Source of the DNA: an uncultured Eubacteriales bacterium
GTDB taxonomy: Bacteria > Bacillota > Clostridia > Christensenellales > Borkfalkiaceae
Assembly (NCBI GenBank): GCA_900556195.1
Contig: USOJ01000102.1
Span: 1 to 5,237 of the forward strand
Direction of reading: 5' to 3'
Length of the DNA: 5,237 nt
Part shown: positions 4,802-5,237 of the stretch, piece after piece
How positions within the stretch are numbered: position 1 is the stretch's first letter
Layout of the letters: each line of letters begins with the position of its first letter
Translations under genes and position numbers: made by a program
The notes under the pieces: model-generated
The model's input: the letters and a program-made list of their open reading frames with translations, nothing else
What the model was told of the DNA's origin: nothing
The model's database searches: none

Positions 4802-5237
4802 ATGAAATTCAAAACCTTATTATTTGACGAAATAGCCGTAAAGAGAGCGATGACGAGGCTTTCTTACGAGATAATCGAACGTTCGCAGGACCTTAGCAAC
4901 GTGGTTCTGGTCGGAATCAAAACCCGCGGCGTGCCTTTGGCTAAAATCATAAAGGGCAACGTACTTTTGAACGCGGGCGCAGACCTTCCGCTTTACGAGA
5001 TAGACATCACCCACTACCGCGACGACGTCCGCGAGGAAGTGGAAGTAAAGACCCAACTCGAACAAAAGGACGTAGAGGGTAAAGACGTAATACTCGTTGA
5101 CGACGTTTTATTTACGGGCAGAACGACGCGCGCGGCGATAGACGCGGTTTTATCCGTCGGCAGAGCGAACAGTATCCGTTTAGCCGTTTTAATCGACCGC
5201 GGACACAGAGAACTGCCCATTCGAGCGGATTTCGTCG
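4802..5237 (+). CDS. pyrR: PyrR, pyrimidine operon regulator / uracil phosphoribosyltransferase, 3'-truncated
   Basis: The first 145 residues are present and run off the right edge; full PyrR is about 180. The N-terminus MKFKTLLFDEIAVKRAMTRL aligns without gaps to the start of Bacillus PyrR as I recall it, which supports ATG 4802 over the in-frame ATG at 4784. Further signatures are VLVGIKTRG (35-43), EIDITHYRDD (66-75), the PRPP-binding loop VILVDDVLFTGRT (96-108) and LIDRGHRELPIRADF (130-144). PyrR binds pyr mRNA in response to UMP/UTP to control attenuation and has uracil phosphoribosyltransferase activity. Pyrimidine biosynthesis genes probably follow beyond the window. With a predicted leaderless mRNA there is no leader here for a PyrR attenuator, so any such site must lie downstream. 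Confidence 0.95.
   Translation, partial: MKFKTLLFDEIAVKRAMTRLSYEIIERSQDLSNVVLVGIKTRGVPLAKIIKGNVLLNAGADLPLYEIDITHYRDDVREEVEVKTQLEQKDVEGKDVILVDDVLFTGRTTRAAIDAVLSVGRANSIRLAVLIDRGHRELPIRADFV

Noticed and set aside
4820..5220. Minus-strand open frames opposite pyrR
   Set aside because: PyrR on the plus strand is unambiguous and accounts for this stretch.

Overview
The window looks like chromosomal DNA from a Bacillota (Clostridia-like) bacterium, probably an uncultured gut lineage. The basis is a Gram-positive-type PyrR, a QueT-family vitamin-type transporter, a DUF378-like small membrane protein and very clear sigma-A promoters. The lineage is inference; no rRNA or other taxonomic marker is present. 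No tRNA, rRNA, CRISPR array or insertion sequence was seen.

Layout, left to right. (1) 2-1000, plus strand: the 3' part of a ComEC-like metallo-beta-lactamase-fold protein. It ends in an amber codon, followed in the same frame by 48 more coding-looking codons (1001-1147). (2) A bidirectional terminator (1172-1200) shared with a convergent minus-strand gene (1186-2205) for a DUF697-like membrane protein. That gene's stop codon lies in the terminator loop. (3) Minus-strand queT (2274-2792), with its own promoter and a leader that folds on paper into two adjoining hairpins ahead of the Shine-Dalgarno. The -35 box of the DUF697 gene overlaps the queT stop codon, and a terminator-like hairpin sits at that gene's start point. 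(4) Two small minus-strand genes, an unknown 86-aa protein (3274-3534) and a DUF378-like protein (3029-3241), probably one operon. They are bracketed by two repeat-like elements (2941-3010 and 3600-3704) that share an 18-nt end. (5) A minus-strand gene (3705-4664) for an acidic three-part protein of unknown function. (6) Divergent from it, the 5' part of pyrR (4802 to the window end).

The genes do not form one pathway: pyrR is pyrimidine regulation, queT is queuosine-precursor uptake, and the rest are membrane or unknown proteins. Transcription signals are the most informative part. Five perfect TATAAT -10 boxes are visible, four of them extended (TGnTATAAT) with 17-nt spacers. Two of these, at pyrR and at the 86-aa gene, lie exactly 6 nt before the ATG, which predicts leaderless mRNAs. 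No complete new multi-gene system is visible. The best leads are the leaderless starts, the interrupted ComEC-like gene, the queT leader and the paired repeats.
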